NCBI RefSeq assembly: GCF_965219715.1
Contig: NZ_OZ244785.1
Location: 3,348,001-3,412,000 of the forward strand
Direction: 5' to 3'
Source: Bacterioplanoides sp965219715
GTDB lineage: Bacteria; Pseudomonadota; Gammaproteobacteria; Pseudomonadales; Oceanobacteraceae
DNA: 64,000 bases
The stretch's first letter is position 1, and every line of letters starts with the position of its first letter. The translations under genes and the position numbers were made by a program. Below the pieces are notes generated by a model, which saw only the letters and a program-made list of their open reading frames with translations, ran no database searches and was not told where the DNA came from. This document shows positions 26,050 to 34,571 of the stretch, in pieces.

Positions 26050-27165
26050 ATGGCAATGGATAAGTTTTTGCGCCTGATGGTGGAAAAAGGGGCATCGGAT
26101 CTGTTTATCACCGCCGGTGTACCACCTTCCATGAAGGTGAATGGCACATTGATGCCGCTGACCAAAAGTGCGTTAGGTGCAGAACAAACCCGGGATATTG
26201 TGCTGGGTTTAATGAACAGTAAGCAGCAGGATGAGTTCGAGACCAAAAAGGAACTCAACTTTGCGATTAACGCCAGTGGTATTGGTCGTTTCCGGGCATC
26301 GGCGTTTTATCAGCGCAACGTTGCCGGCATGGTGCTGCGGCGGATTGAGACCCGTATTCCAACGGTTGATCAGCTGGGTTTGCCGGATGTGATCAAAGAT
26401 TTATCGATGACCAAGCGGGGTCTGATTTTATTCGTAGGTGCCACGGGTGCCGGTAAATCGACATCGCTGGCTTCGATGATTGGCCACCGCAATAAAAATT
26501 CCAAAGGTCATATTCTAAGCATTGAGGACCCAATCGAATTTATTCACCAACATGAAAGCAGTATTGTGACCCAGCGTGAAGTGGGGCTGGATACTGAAAC
26601 GTTCGAAATTGGTCTGAAGAACTGTCTGCGTCAGGCACCGGATGTGATTATGATTGGTGAGGTGCGTTCTGCTGAAACCATGCAGCACGCAATTACCTTC
26701 GCAGAAACCGGTCACTTGTGCCTGGCAACATTACACGCGAACAATGCTAACCAGGCGCTGGAACGTGTGATTCACTTCTTCCCACCAGAGCGACATAGCC
26801 AGATTTGGATGGATTTATCGCTGAACCTGAAGTCGATTATTGCTCAGCAATTAATTCCGACTCCGGATGGTCGTGGTCGTCGTGCGGTTATTGAAGTGCT
26901 GATAAATACACCACTGGCGTCGGATTTGATTCGTAAAGGTGAAGTACACGAACTGAAACCGTTGATGAAAAAGTCCAACGAAGTGGGCATGCAAACCTTC
27001 GACCAGGCGCTTTATGCGCTGTATGAGCAGGGTGAGATCACTTATGAGGATGCAATTTCTCATGCTGACTCGCCAAACGACCTGCGCCTGATGATCAAAC
27101 TGGGTTCAGAAACCGATGCCGACTCACTGGACAGCGCAACAGAAAGGCTGCGCTTGCAGGACTGA
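26050..27165 (+). CDS. pilU: PilT-dependent retraction ATPase PilU
   Basis: The start at ATG 26050 has AAAGG nine bases upstream; a second ATG at 26056 has worse spacing. The 371-residue protein aligns by eye with PilU along its whole length: MVEKGASDLFITAGVPPSMKVNG, Walker A GATGAGKST (130-138) and the EDPIEFIHQH and GHLCLATLHANNANQAL segments. PilU is an accessory ATPase that assists PilT. It is the last gene before a strong intrinsic terminator. Confidence 0.97.
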   Translation: MAMDKFLRLMVEKGASDLFITAGVPPSMKVNGTLMPLTKSALGAEQTRDIVLGLMNSKQQDEFETKKELNFAINASGIGRFRASAFYQRNVAGMVLRRIETRIPTVDQLGLPDVIKDLSMTKRGLILFVGATGAGKSTSLASMIGHRNKNSKGHILSIEDPIEFIHQHESSIVTQREVGLDTETFEIGLKNCLRQAPDVIMIGEVRSAETMQHAITFAETGHLCLATLHANNANQALERVIHFFPPERHSQIWMDLSLNLKSIIAQQLIPTPDGRGRRAVIEVLINTPLASDLIRKGEVHELKPLMKKSNEVGMQTFDQALYALYEQGEITYEDAISHADSPNDLRLMIKLGSETDADSLDSATERLRLQD

Positions 27166-27180
27166 TTGATACCGCTGTGC

Positions 27181-27215
27181 AAAAGCCTCCTCCCATCAGG
27201 GACGAGGCTTTTTTT
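27181..27215 (+). terminator. Terminator after pilTU
   Basis: AAAGCCTC-c-TCCC, loop ATCA, GGGA-c-GAGGCTTT followed by T residues. The stem has one symmetrical C/C mismatch. It lies 16 bases after the pilU stop. Confidence 0.92.
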
Positions 27216-27270
27216 GTGCCTGAAATATATCGACAGAAAATAATCCTTTCAGGGTGTTGCAATAAAAAAG

Positions 27271-27305
27271 GTTTGATAGCAAACTAAAATGGTTCGATAG
27301 CGAAC
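27271..27305 (+). promoter_or_regulatory. Paired palindromic operators upstream of marR
   Basis: Two 14-bp palindromes, GTTTGATAGCAAAC (27271-27284) and GTTCGATAGCGAAC (27292-27305), have centres exactly 21 bp apart, that is two helical turns. The arms differ by a compensating change (TTTG/CAAA versus TTCG/CGAA) while the centre ATAG is kept. The position 57 bases before the marR start fits autoregulation by the MarR protein. A possible -10 TAAAAT lies at 27314-27319. Confidence 0.78.
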
Positions 27306-27361
27306 TATATTGCTAAAATGGCCTGCTGATACAAGACAGTGACAACAATGAGGTAAGGCCT

Positions 27362-27775
27362 GTGGATAAGCGTCTCCTGTTTCTGATGAATATGGCGCAA
27401 CGCAATATGTTTAATCACGCCGAGAAGGTGTGTGAGCAACAGCTGGGATTTACTCTGACCCAGATGGCCGCGGTGATGTTTGTGAATAACAACCCGGGCT
27501 GCATGCAGAAAGATGTGGTGCAGGGCTTAGGGTTAAAAAAGTCGGCGGTGACGAGTTTATTAAGCCGTATCGAAAGCAATGGTTTGATTCGTCGTGTGGT
27601 AAGTGAAGATGACGCCCGGGTGGTGAACCTGTTTGCTACTGAACAAGGCAAAGATAAGTCGCAACTGGCACTGCCGCTGATTGCTGAATTAAATCAGCAA
27701 CTGACTGATGGTTTTAATGAAGAAGAAATTGCGGTAATTGCCCGCTTTTTAAATCAGGTGCGTGACCGCTTCTGA
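27362..27775 (+). CDS. MarR family transcriptional regulator
   Basis: The 137-residue product starts at GTG 27362, preceded by a GAGGTAAGG-type ribosome site. It has a winged helix-turn-helix: MQKDVVQGLGLKKSAVTSLLSRIESNGLIRRV (about 50-82; shown by its core), then the wing SEDDARVVNLFATEQG. It should act as a dimer and bind the paired palindromes just upstream. The ligand is unknown. The genes downstream in the same direction (amidohydrolase-like, fadH) are the probable targets; no copy of the palindrome was seen in front of them, so control would be by readthrough or these genes are not targets. Confidence 0.9.
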   Translation: MDKRLLFLMNMAQRNMFNHAEKVCEQQLGFTLTQMAAVMFVNNNPGCMQKDVVQGLGLKKSAVTSLLSRIESNGLIRRVVSEDDARVVNLFATEQGKDKSQLALPLIAELNQQLTDGFNEEEIAVIARFLNQVRDRF

Positions 27776-27871
27776 TCCAGGGCTTGTGAACAGACCTTAG
27801 TTTCTTCTTCAGAAAATAATAATAAACCGGCACAGCTAAGTATGTGCTGCTAAGTGAAGAAGGAAACTAGC

Positions 27872-28675
27872 ATGAAAGTTGTTGATGTCTGGGCTCAACA
27901 CCCAACCGAATTCTTTTTTAATCAGCCTTTTTTTGATTCGTTAAAGCGCTGGTCTGGTAATACCATTCAGCAGATTCCGCTGGAACTGACCGCCGGGGCA
28001 ATGAAGCAAGCCGGTGTAGAAAAAGCGCTATTAAGTGCCTGGTATGCCCCGGAAGGTGCGTTAATTAGCAATGAAGAAGTACTGGAATTTAAAAACAAAT
28101 TTCCGGATTTGTTTGAAGGTGTGGTATCGGTTGATATCCGCAACCCGGTAGAAGCCGTTCGCACTATCCGTAAATACGTTAAAGAACATAACTTTAAAGC
28201 TGTTCGTATTGTGCAATGGTTGTGGGAGTTGCCTTGTACCCATGCTTTGTATTATCCGATTCTGACCGAATGTGTTGAACTCGATGTACCGATTTGTTTG
28301 CAGGTTGGCCATACCGGCCCATTACGCAGCTCTGAGTCTGGTAAACCTGAATATATCGAACGTATTGCGCTGGATTTCCCTGATCTGAAAATTGTCTGTG
28401 GTCATATTGGCTATCCGTGGCATATTGAAATGATTGCCTGTGCAACTAAGTTTGAAAATGTCTTCATCGATACTTCCGCTTATAAACCAAACCGTTATCC
28501 AAAAGAGCTGGTGCAGTTTATTAAAACCAACGGCAAACATAAGGTGATGTTTGGCACCAACTTCCCAATGATCACGCCACAAGCCTGTATGGATAAGCTT
28601 GATTTACTGGAACTGAACGATGAAGTTAAAGAACTGTTTCTGCATAAAAACGCTGAGCGAATCTTTAAGCTATAA
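27872..28675 (+). CDS. Amidohydrolase-fold protein with degenerate metal site
   Basis: The ATG at 27872 follows GAAGGA at correct spacing; an upstream GTG at 27854 precedes that site and is rejected. The 267-residue product has the amidohydrolase_2 (ACMSD-like) TIM-barrel layout. The usual N-terminal HxH is replaced: the strand reads VVDVWAQHPTEFF. The later CLQVGHTG and CGHIGYPWH histidines are kept, but the final metal/catalytic Asp of the FGxDxP motif is Asn in FGTNFPM. So classical metal-dependent hydrolysis is doubtful. It lies between a MarR gene and fadH, suggesting aromatic or acyl metabolism. A decarboxylase or hydratase-like role is possible; I cannot assign a substrate. Confidence 0.75.
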   Translation: MKVVDVWAQHPTEFFFNQPFFDSLKRWSGNTIQQIPLELTAGAMKQAGVEKALLSAWYAPEGALISNEEVLEFKNKFPDLFEGVVSVDIRNPVEAVRTIRKYVKEHNFKAVRIVQWLWELPCTHALYYPILTECVELDVPICLQVGHTGPLRSSESGKPEYIERIALDFPDLKIVCGHIGYPWHIEMIACATKFENVFIDTSAYKPNRYPKELVQFIKTNGKHKVMFGTNFPMITPQACMDKLDLLELNDEVKELFLHKNAERIFKL

Positions 28676-28705
28676 CTCCAGATAAAAACCTTAAAAACGA
28701 TTTTT

Positions 28706-28729
28706 CACACCTGAGTTAAAACAGGTGTG
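28706..28729. other. Hairpin between amidohydrolase gene and fadH
   Basis: CACACCTG-agttaaaa-CAGGTGTG, an 8-bp perfect stem, with possible outer pairing of AACGA and TCGTT. A T-rich stretch follows only about 20 nt later, so termination is uncertain. It could lower readthrough into fadH or stabilise the upstream mRNA. Confidence 0.4.
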
Positions 28730-28790
28730 ATGTCGTTCTCTGTCTGTTTTTCTTATAACCGTTAATACTTCTTTTTTGTTGGTTCCTGTT

Positions 28791-30857
28791 ATGTCGTATG
28801 TCGAAAATTCTTATTATCCGAAAATAATGCAGCCGCTGGATCTGGGATTTACTCAGTTAAAAAACCGTATCATGATGGGATCTATGCATATTGGTTTAGA
28901 AGACAGGCCATGGCACTTTTCTGAATTGGCCGAATATTTCGCTGAGCGTGCCCGTGGTGGTGCCGGTCTGTTAGTAACTGGTGGCTTTGCGGTAAACCGC
29001 CGCGGTGATTTATTGCCCTTTGGTTCAAAACTGATTAATCGCTGGCAGGTGCCTTTCCATAAAAAGGTGACTTCTGCTGTGCATCAGGCAGATGGAAAAA
29101 TTCTGCTACAGATTATTCATGCCGGACGTTATGGTTTTACACCGTTTAATGTGGCACCCACGGCAATTAAATCTCCGGTTTCGGCGTTTAAACCAAAAGA
29201 GATGAGCAGTAAGCAGATTTATAAAACCGTCGATGATTTTGTTCGCTGTGCCAGATTAGCCCAGCAAGCGAACTACGATGGTGTCGAGGTAATGGGGTCG
29301 GAAGGCTATTTTATTACCCAGATTCTCAATGCCAGAACCAATAAACGTAACGATGAATGGGGTGGTAGTTATCAGAATCGTATGCGTTTCCCGGTGGAAG
29401 TGGTACGTAAAATCCGTGAAGCCGTCGGCGAAAAATTTATTATTATGTTTCGCCTGTCGATGGTGGATCTGGTCGATGGTGGTTCAACCGCAGAAGAAGT
29501 TATCCAACTGGCTCAGGCACTGGAGCAAGCGGGGGTTTCCATTATTAATACCGGCGTCGGCTGGCATGAAGCCCGTGTACCAACCATTGTAACCTCTGTT
29601 CCGCGTGCGGCTTTCAGTGGGTTTACCGCTCAGGTAAAAGCCAAGGTGAATGTACCAGTCGTGGCGTCTAACCGTATTAATATGCCGGAAACCGCAGAGC
29701 AGGTGCTGGTGGGCGGCGAAGCCGATATGATTTCAATGGCGCGTCCATTCCTGGCAGACCCGGATTGGGTTAATAAAGCCGCAACAGGTCGAGCTGATGA
29801 AATTAATACCTGTATTGCCTGTAATCAGGCTTGCCTTGATCATACCTTTGAAATGAAGCGTTCAAGCTGTTTGGTGAATCCAAGAGCGGGTTATGAAACT
29901 CAGTTGATTTACACTCCGGCAACCCAGGTGAAAAAAGTAGCGGTAATTGGTGCCGGTCCTGCTGGTTTAGCCTGTGCCACTGTTGCCGCTCAGCGTGGTC
30001 ATCGGGTGACCTTATTTGAAGCGCGTTCTGAAATCGGTGGCCAGTTTAATTACGCCAGTAAAATTCCCGGTAAAGAAGAATTCCGCGAAACCATTCGTTA
30101 TTACCTCAAGCAAATAGAAGTGCATAAAGTTCAGCTGCTGCTGAATACCCGGGTGGAAGCCGACCAGTTAAATCGTCAGGGATTTGATGAAGTGGTGGTG
30201 GCTACCGGCGTTGAACCACGTATCCCGGAAATTCCCGGTATTAATCATTCCAAAGTGGTGACTTACCAACAGATGTTAAATGGTGAAGTTGCTCCCGCCG
30301 AGCGTGTAGCAGTGATTGGTGCTGGTGGTATTGGTTACGATATCTGTGAATTTTTAACCCATGAAGGTGTTTCACCAAGCCTGGATAAAAAGCTCTGGAT
30401 GAAAGAGTGGGGTGTGGATGCTAGCAACCAACAACGTGGTGGTTTGGTTGAGCAACAGTTTGAGCCGTCCAGCCGCAAGGTTTATATGCTGCAGCGTAAA
30501 ACTTCCCGTTTTGGCAAAGGCCTGAATAAAACTACCGGCTGGGTTCACCGTGAGGTGGCAAAAGCCAAAGGGGTGGAAACCATTGGTGGCGTCAGTTACG
30601 ACAAAATCGATGATAACGGTCTGCATATCACCATTAACCGTGGTGATAAAAATAATCCACAGCAGGAGCAACAAGTACTGGCGGTGGATCAGGTTGTACT
30701 CTGTAGCGGCCAGACCTCGGTGAACGACCTGCACCAGAAGCTGCAGGCTGTACCGACCTCGTTTGACCTGCATCTGATTGGAGGTGCGGAGTTCGCTGCA
30801 GAGCTGGATGCTAAACGGGCGATCAAACAGGCGACGGAGCTGGCTCTGCGTTTGTAG
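28791..30857 (+). CDS. fadH: 2,4-dienoyl-CoA reductase (NADPH)
   Basis: ATG 28791 gives 688 residues beginning MSYVENSYYPKIMQPLDLG; upstream TTG codons are not supported. It matches E. coli FadH by eye through an N-terminal FMN-binding TIM barrel (LGFTQLKNRIMMGSMHIGLE, YDGVEVMGSEGY), the 4Fe-4S cysteines C341, C344, C348 and C360 with the same spacing as E. coli, and a C-terminal FAD/NADPH module (VIGAGPAGLACA, VIGAGGIGYD). It reduces 2,4-dienoyl-CoA formed during beta-oxidation of unsaturated fatty acids with even-numbered double bonds. No SD is obvious before the ATG. Its 3' end overlaps the convergent gene by 35 bp. Confidence 0.94.
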   Translation: MSYVENSYYPKIMQPLDLGFTQLKNRIMMGSMHIGLEDRPWHFSELAEYFAERARGGAGLLVTGGFAVNRRGDLLPFGSKLINRWQVPFHKKVTSAVHQADGKILLQIIHAGRYGFTPFNVAPTAIKSPVSAFKPKEMSSKQIYKTVDDFVRCARLAQQANYDGVEVMGSEGYFITQILNARTNKRNDEWGGSYQNRMRFPVEVVRKIREAVGEKFIIMFRLSMVDLVDGGSTAEEVIQLAQALEQAGVSIINTGVGWHEARVPTIVTSVPRAAFSGFTAQVKAKVNVPVVASNRINMPETAEQVLVGGEADMISMARPFLADPDWVNKAATGRADEINTCIACNQACLDHTFEMKRSSCLVNPRAGYETQLIYTPATQVKKVAVIGAGPAGLACATVAAQRGHRVTLFEARSEIGGQFNYASKIPGKEEFRETIRYYLKQIEVHKVQLLLNTRVEADQLNRQGFDEVVVATGVEPRIPEIPGINHSKVVTYQQMLNGEVAPAERVAVIGAGGIGYDICEFLTHEGVSPSLDKKLWMKEWGVDASNQQRGGLVEQQFEPSSRKVYMLQRKTSRFGKGLNKTTGWVHREVAKAKGVETIGGVSYDKIDDNGLHITINRGDKNNPQQEQQVLAVDQVVLCSGQTSVNDLHQKLQAVPTSFDLHLIGGAEFAAELDAKRAIKQATELALRL

Positions 30858-31140
30858 TCGGGCCATCAATCAGACCATTCTTAACCAGCACTTTATGCAC
30901 CTTCTTTGCTAACCGTGCCAGCTTGTGGATTTGTCCCAGAGTTGGCACTTCACCCAGGTCGATATCCTGTTGCTGGCTGACCAGTTCCTGATCGAGAAAC
31001 TCCATCAGTTTTTTGGAGCAGCCTGTACATGGGCCGCGACATAATGTGGCTTCTGGCATATCGAACGGAATTTCAGCACGGATCTGGCTGATCAGTCGCA
31101 GCATCGCTGTTCGTGTGGAAGGTTTTCTGCTGTTCTTCAT
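30823..31140 (-). CDS. Small conserved Cys-motif protein of unknown function
   Basis: The start is taken at ATG 31140, preceded by GAAGAG; a start at 31182 would add 14 residues with no ribosome site. The 105-residue product has a basic N-terminus and a CRGPCTGCSKK motif (C-x3-C-x2-C, about residues 34-41), followed by a helical region with GQIHKLARLAKKVHKVL and a short acidic/Pro tail. It could bind a metal or Fe-S cluster, but the fourth ligand is not evident. Its last 35 bases overlap the end of fadH on the opposite strand. Similar small proteins exist in pseudomonads as I recall; no function is known to me. Confidence 0.68.
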   Translation of the reverse strand: MKNSRKPSTRTAMLRLISQIRAEIPFDMPEATLCRGPCTGCSKKLMEFLDQELVSQQQDIDLGEVPTLGQIHKLARLAKKVHKVLVKNGLIDGPTTNAEPAPSPV

Positions 31141-31310
31141 ACTCTTCAAGCCTGTCACAAGGCAGGCCATAGAAGTATTCACCTCAATAGGTAAGTGTGC
31201 TTACTACTTATTCGTAATACTTATGGTTTGATATTAAAAACATGCACTTCCTTGATGTGTAACCACTCCCTAAACTGGATTTAATTGTTAAAAACCAGCG
31301 GAGCTGAGTT

Positions 31311-32534
31311 ATGGATTTCGATCATTCCCCTAAGGCGCAGGAATACATCAAACGCGTCAGCGACTTTATGAAAACCGAGATTGAACCGGTTGAAGAAGAT
31401 TACCTGCGTGAGCTGCACAGCCTGGATAACAAATGGGTGGTGTTGCCCATTATTGAAGAGCTAAAAGCCAAGGCGAAAGCTGCGGGTTTGTGGAATCTGT
31501 TTTTCCCGAATGAAGAGCATGGTGTTGGCCTGAGCAATCTGGAATACGCACCTTTGGCTGAACTGATGGGCCGCTCTTTTATTGCTTCCGAAGTATTTAA
31601 CTGTAATGCACCAGACACCGGCAATATGGAAGTACTGGAAAAGTACGGTTCGCCGGAGCAACAGGAACAATGGCTAAAGCCATTGATGGCCGGCGAGATT
31701 CGTTCTGCCTTCTGTATGACGGAGCCGGGTGTGGCTTCTTCCGATGCTACCAATATGGCAGCAACCGCGGTGGTCGAAGGCGACGAAATCGTACTGAATG
31801 GCCGTAAGTGGTGGAGTACTGGTATTGGTCATCCGAACTGTAAAGTCGGTATTTTTATGGGCCTGACCAACCCAGATGCTAACCGTCACCAGCAACACTC
31901 GATGGTGTTATTCCCGATGGATGCACCCGGGGTAAAAATCGAACGTATGTTGCCGGTATTTGGTCATTACGATGAACCCTTCGGTCACGGCGAAATCAGT
32001 TTCACCAATGTGCGCGTACCGCTGAGTAATGTAATCGCAGGTCCGGGTCGTGGTTTCGAAATTGCCCAGGGTCGTTTAGGGCCGGGCCGGATTCACCACT
32101 GCATGCGCATTATTGGCGGTGCGGAAAAAGCACTGGAGCTGATGTGTAAGCGTGCTGTTTCCCGCGTGGCCTTTGGTAAACCTATTGCCAATCTGGGCGG
32201 CAACCGCGACATTATTGCTAACGCACGAATGAACATCGAACAGGCTCGTTTGCTGGTACTGAAGGCGGCCTGGAAGATCGACAAAGTGGGAGGCATGGGC
32301 GCTATCAGCGATATCTCGCAGATTAAAGTGGTTGCGCCGAATATGGCCCAGGAAATTGCTGATGCCGCGATGCAGATTCACGGTGGTGGCGGTTTATCCG
32401 ATGACTTCCCTCTGGCAGGTATCTTTATGGCGGCACGCGCAATTCGTCTCGCTGATGGTCCGGACGAGGTGCATCGTGGTCTGGTTGCCAAATTTGAGCT
32501 GGCCAAATACCGCCATTTGATGGCGAAGGAATAA
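31311..32534 (+). CDS. Acyl-CoA dehydrogenase, ACAD10/11 type
   Basis: This 407-residue flavoprotein has the three-domain ACAD fold: N-terminal helices, the FAD-binding beta domain (CMTEPGVASSDATNM, KWWSTGIGHP) and a C-terminal helical bundle with RIHHCMRIIGGAEKALELM and MQIHGGGGLSDDFPLA. The catalytic glutamate is the one in LADGPDEVHRG, as in ACAD10/11 and related bacterial enzymes. The ATG follows AGCGGAGC. It is the first of five collinear genes ending at 36061. Together with the APH-type kinase two genes on, it fits the route in which 4-hydroxyacyl-CoA is phosphorylated and then converted by an ACAD-type enzyme. That assignment is inference from family pairing (LvaA/LvaC, ACAD10/11). Confidence 0.88.
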   Translation: MDFDHSPKAQEYIKRVSDFMKTEIEPVEEDYLRELHSLDNKWVVLPIIEELKAKAKAAGLWNLFFPNEEHGVGLSNLEYAPLAELMGRSFIASEVFNCNAPDTGNMEVLEKYGSPEQQEQWLKPLMAGEIRSAFCMTEPGVASSDATNMAATAVVEGDEIVLNGRKWWSTGIGHPNCKVGIFMGLTNPDANRHQQHSMVLFPMDAPGVKIERMLPVFGHYDEPFGHGEISFTNVRVPLSNVIAGPGRGFEIAQGRLGPGRIHHCMRIIGGAEKALELMCKRAVSRVAFGKPIANLGGNRDIIANARMNIEQARLLVLKAAWKIDKVGGMGAISDISQIKVVAPNMAQEIADAAMQIHGGGGLSDDFPLAGIFMAARAIRLADGPDEVHRGLVAKFELAKYRHLMAKE

Positions 32535-32622
32535 CGACCTGAAGAGGTATGGCACGAATGGCTCTTAAGGAGCCATTTGTTGTATGGATAAATAATTAAA
32601 AGAATTAATACAGAGCAAACCC

Positions 32623-33471
32623 ATGACACAGAAAGTTCTGATTACAGGCGCAGCTTCCGGTTTAGGTCGGGCATTAGCGTTACGTTTTGCCAAAACCGGC
32701 GCGCAGATTTGTATTGCCGATATTAATGACGAAGGTTCTCAGGAAACCCTGCAACTGGTGGAAAAAGCCGGTGGCGGCGGCTGGATTTATAATCTCGATG
32801 TACGTTCAGAGCAGCAGTGGAACGAACTGCGCTCTGAGGTTGAGCAGCGTTGGCAAGGCATCGATGTTGTTATTAACAACGCTGGTGTTGCGACTGGTGA
32901 CCGAATCGAAGCCGGTGAATGGAGCTGGTGGGATTGGGTCATCGACATTAATGTTAAAGGGGTAGCTCTGGGTTGCCGGACGTTTACGCCGATGATGAAA
33001 CAGCAAGGCTCGGGCTACTTTATTAATGTCGCGTCACTGGCGGGGCTGATGAAGGCACCGGCAATGGGTTCCTACAATGTGACCAAAGCGGCAGTGGTCG
33101 CTTTATCAGAAACCCTGCATTTTGAATTAAAACCTTATGGCATTGGTACCACGGCTTTATGCCCGGGTTTCTTCCGGACTAATCTTGATAAAGGCATGAA
33201 AACCTCTGATCCTCAGATGTATAAATTTGTCGATAAAGTCTTTGAAGCTTCAGAATTGAATGCTGATGATATTGCCGATGCCGCGTTTAAAGCGATGCAA
33301 AAAAATCTGGTCATTTGTAATCCTCATCCAACCGGGCGCCGTGCTTATTTCGTTAAAAAATACCTGCCATGGTTATTCCGCATTCAGATGGATAAATTCG
33401 CCAAGGCACTCAAGTCTCGTGACCCTAATATAAAAACGCAATTTCAGAAGGACGCTGAGGCAGGGAGATGA
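32623..33471 (+). CDS. Short-chain dehydrogenase/reductase
   Basis: A 282-residue classical SDR with TGAASGLGRALA (residues 7-18, NAD(P)-binding), NNAG, the catalytic Ser before MKAPAMGS and the Y-x3-K in YNVTK. The Asp in CIADIND near residue 37 suggests NAD(H) preference. The C-terminal extension (about 225-282) is longer and more basic than usual and carries an aromatic stretch (AYFVKKYLPWLFR) that might touch the membrane. Its stop overlaps the ATG of the kinase gene (ATGA), so the two are translationally coupled. Probable substrate: a hydroxyacyl or related alcohol in the same pathway. Confidence 0.88.
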   Translation: MTQKVLITGAASGLGRALALRFAKTGAQICIADINDEGSQETLQLVEKAGGGGWIYNLDVRSEQQWNELRSEVEQRWQGIDVVINNAGVATGDRIEAGEWSWWDWVIDINVKGVALGCRTFTPMMKQQGSGYFINVASLAGLMKAPAMGSYNVTKAAVVALSETLHFELKPYGIGTTALCPGFFRTNLDKGMKTSDPQMYKFVDKVFEASELNADDIADAAFKAMQKNLVICNPHPTGRRAYFVKKYLPWLFRIQMDKFAKALKSRDPNIKTQFQKDAEAGR

Positions 33472-34568
33472 GCGAACAATATATCGATAAGCCCAAAGAC
33501 CTGCGCAGCAGCGACTCTTTTGATGTTGCTGCGGTGCATTATTGGTTAAATGCTCAGGGGCTCGACCTGGGTGAAGACTTACCACAAGTAAAACAATTCT
33601 CCGGTGGAGCTTCTAACCTGACCTATCAGCTGAGTTATCCGGCAAAAGAAGGTAAGGGGAAAGATTATATCCTGCGTCGTCCACCGGCCGGTCATAAAGC
33701 TGCCAGTGCTCACGATATGAAGCGTGAATACAACGTCATGGCAAGGCTGAAACCGGTTTATCCTTTTGTACCGGAAATGATCGCTTTTTGTGATGACCAC
33801 AGTGTGATCGATTGCGACTTTTATGTGATGGAACGCCTGGTCGGCATTATCCCTCGGGGTAATTTACCCAAAGGGATGAAACTGGATAAACAACAGGCTC
33901 AGGCTCTGTGTACTTCGGTTATCGATAAGTTAATCGACCTGCACCAGGTGGATTATCAGGCCGCGGGCCTGGAAGATTTAGGCAAAGGCCAGGGTTATGT
34001 AAAACGTCAGGTCGAAGGCTGGAGCAAACGCTTTGTTCAGTCAAAAACCTGGAATGTTCCCGGCTTTAAAAAGACCATGAAATGGTTGACAGAAAATCAG
34101 CCGGATGATGTTAAAACCTGCATTATTCATAACGACTACCGTATGGATAACGTGGTTCTCAACCCTGAAAACCCGGGCGATATTATTGGCGTATTAGATT
34201 GGGAAATGGCCACTTTAGGTGACCCGCTGATGGATCTGGGTGGCGCCTTAGCATATTGGGTTCAGGCCGATGATGATTTTTTAATGCGTTCTATTCGTCG
34301 CCAGCCCAGCCATTTGGATGGCATGATGACACGCCAACAAATTGTTGATTATTACTGCGAAAAAATGGATCTCGACAGCCGTATGTGGCCTTTCTATGAG
34401 GTCTTTGGTCTGTTCCGTTTAGCGGTAATCGTGCAGCAGATTTACTTTCGTTACCATCACAAACAAACCGATAACCCGGCGTTTAAAAATTTCTGGTTAT
34501 TTGTGCATTACATTAACTGGCGCTGTAAAAAAATTATTCGTGCCAGCAACCTGCCAAAAGCCCGATAA
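33468..34568 (+). CDS. APH-family kinase (LvaA/ACAD10-11 kinase-like)
   Basis: This 366-residue phosphotransferase carries FSGGASNLTYQLSY (ATP loop), the Lys-equivalent region YILRRPP, the Brenner motif HNDYRMDN with H221, D223 and N228, and LDWEMATLGDP with the metal-binding Asp. It lacks a signal peptide. Proteins of this subgroup phosphorylate the hydroxyl of 4-hydroxyacyl-CoA in levulinate catabolism (LvaA) or form the kinase domain of ACAD11. Here the dehydrogenase is a separate gene two places upstream in the same operon. Antibiotic resistance is unlikely given this context. Confidence 0.85.
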   Translation: MSEQYIDKPKDLRSSDSFDVAAVHYWLNAQGLDLGEDLPQVKQFSGGASNLTYQLSYPAKEGKGKDYILRRPPAGHKAASAHDMKREYNVMARLKPVYPFVPEMIAFCDDHSVIDCDFYVMERLVGIIPRGNLPKGMKLDKQQAQALCTSVIDKLIDLHQVDYQAAGLEDLGKGQGYVKRQVEGWSKRFVQSKTWNVPGFKKTMKWLTENQPDDVKTCIIHNDYRMDNVVLNPENPGDIIGVLDWEMATLGDPLMDLGGALAYWVQADDDFLMRSIRRQPSHLDGMMTRQQIVDYYCEKMDLDSRMWPFYEVFGLFRLAVIVQQIYFRYHHKQTDNPAFKNFWLFVHYINWRCKKIIRASNLPKAR

Positions 34569-34571
34569 GTT

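Noticed and set aside
33468..34568. Aminoglycoside resistance kinase
   Set aside because: The Brenner motif is common to the whole APH fold; coupling to an SDR and ACAD points to acyl-CoA metabolism.
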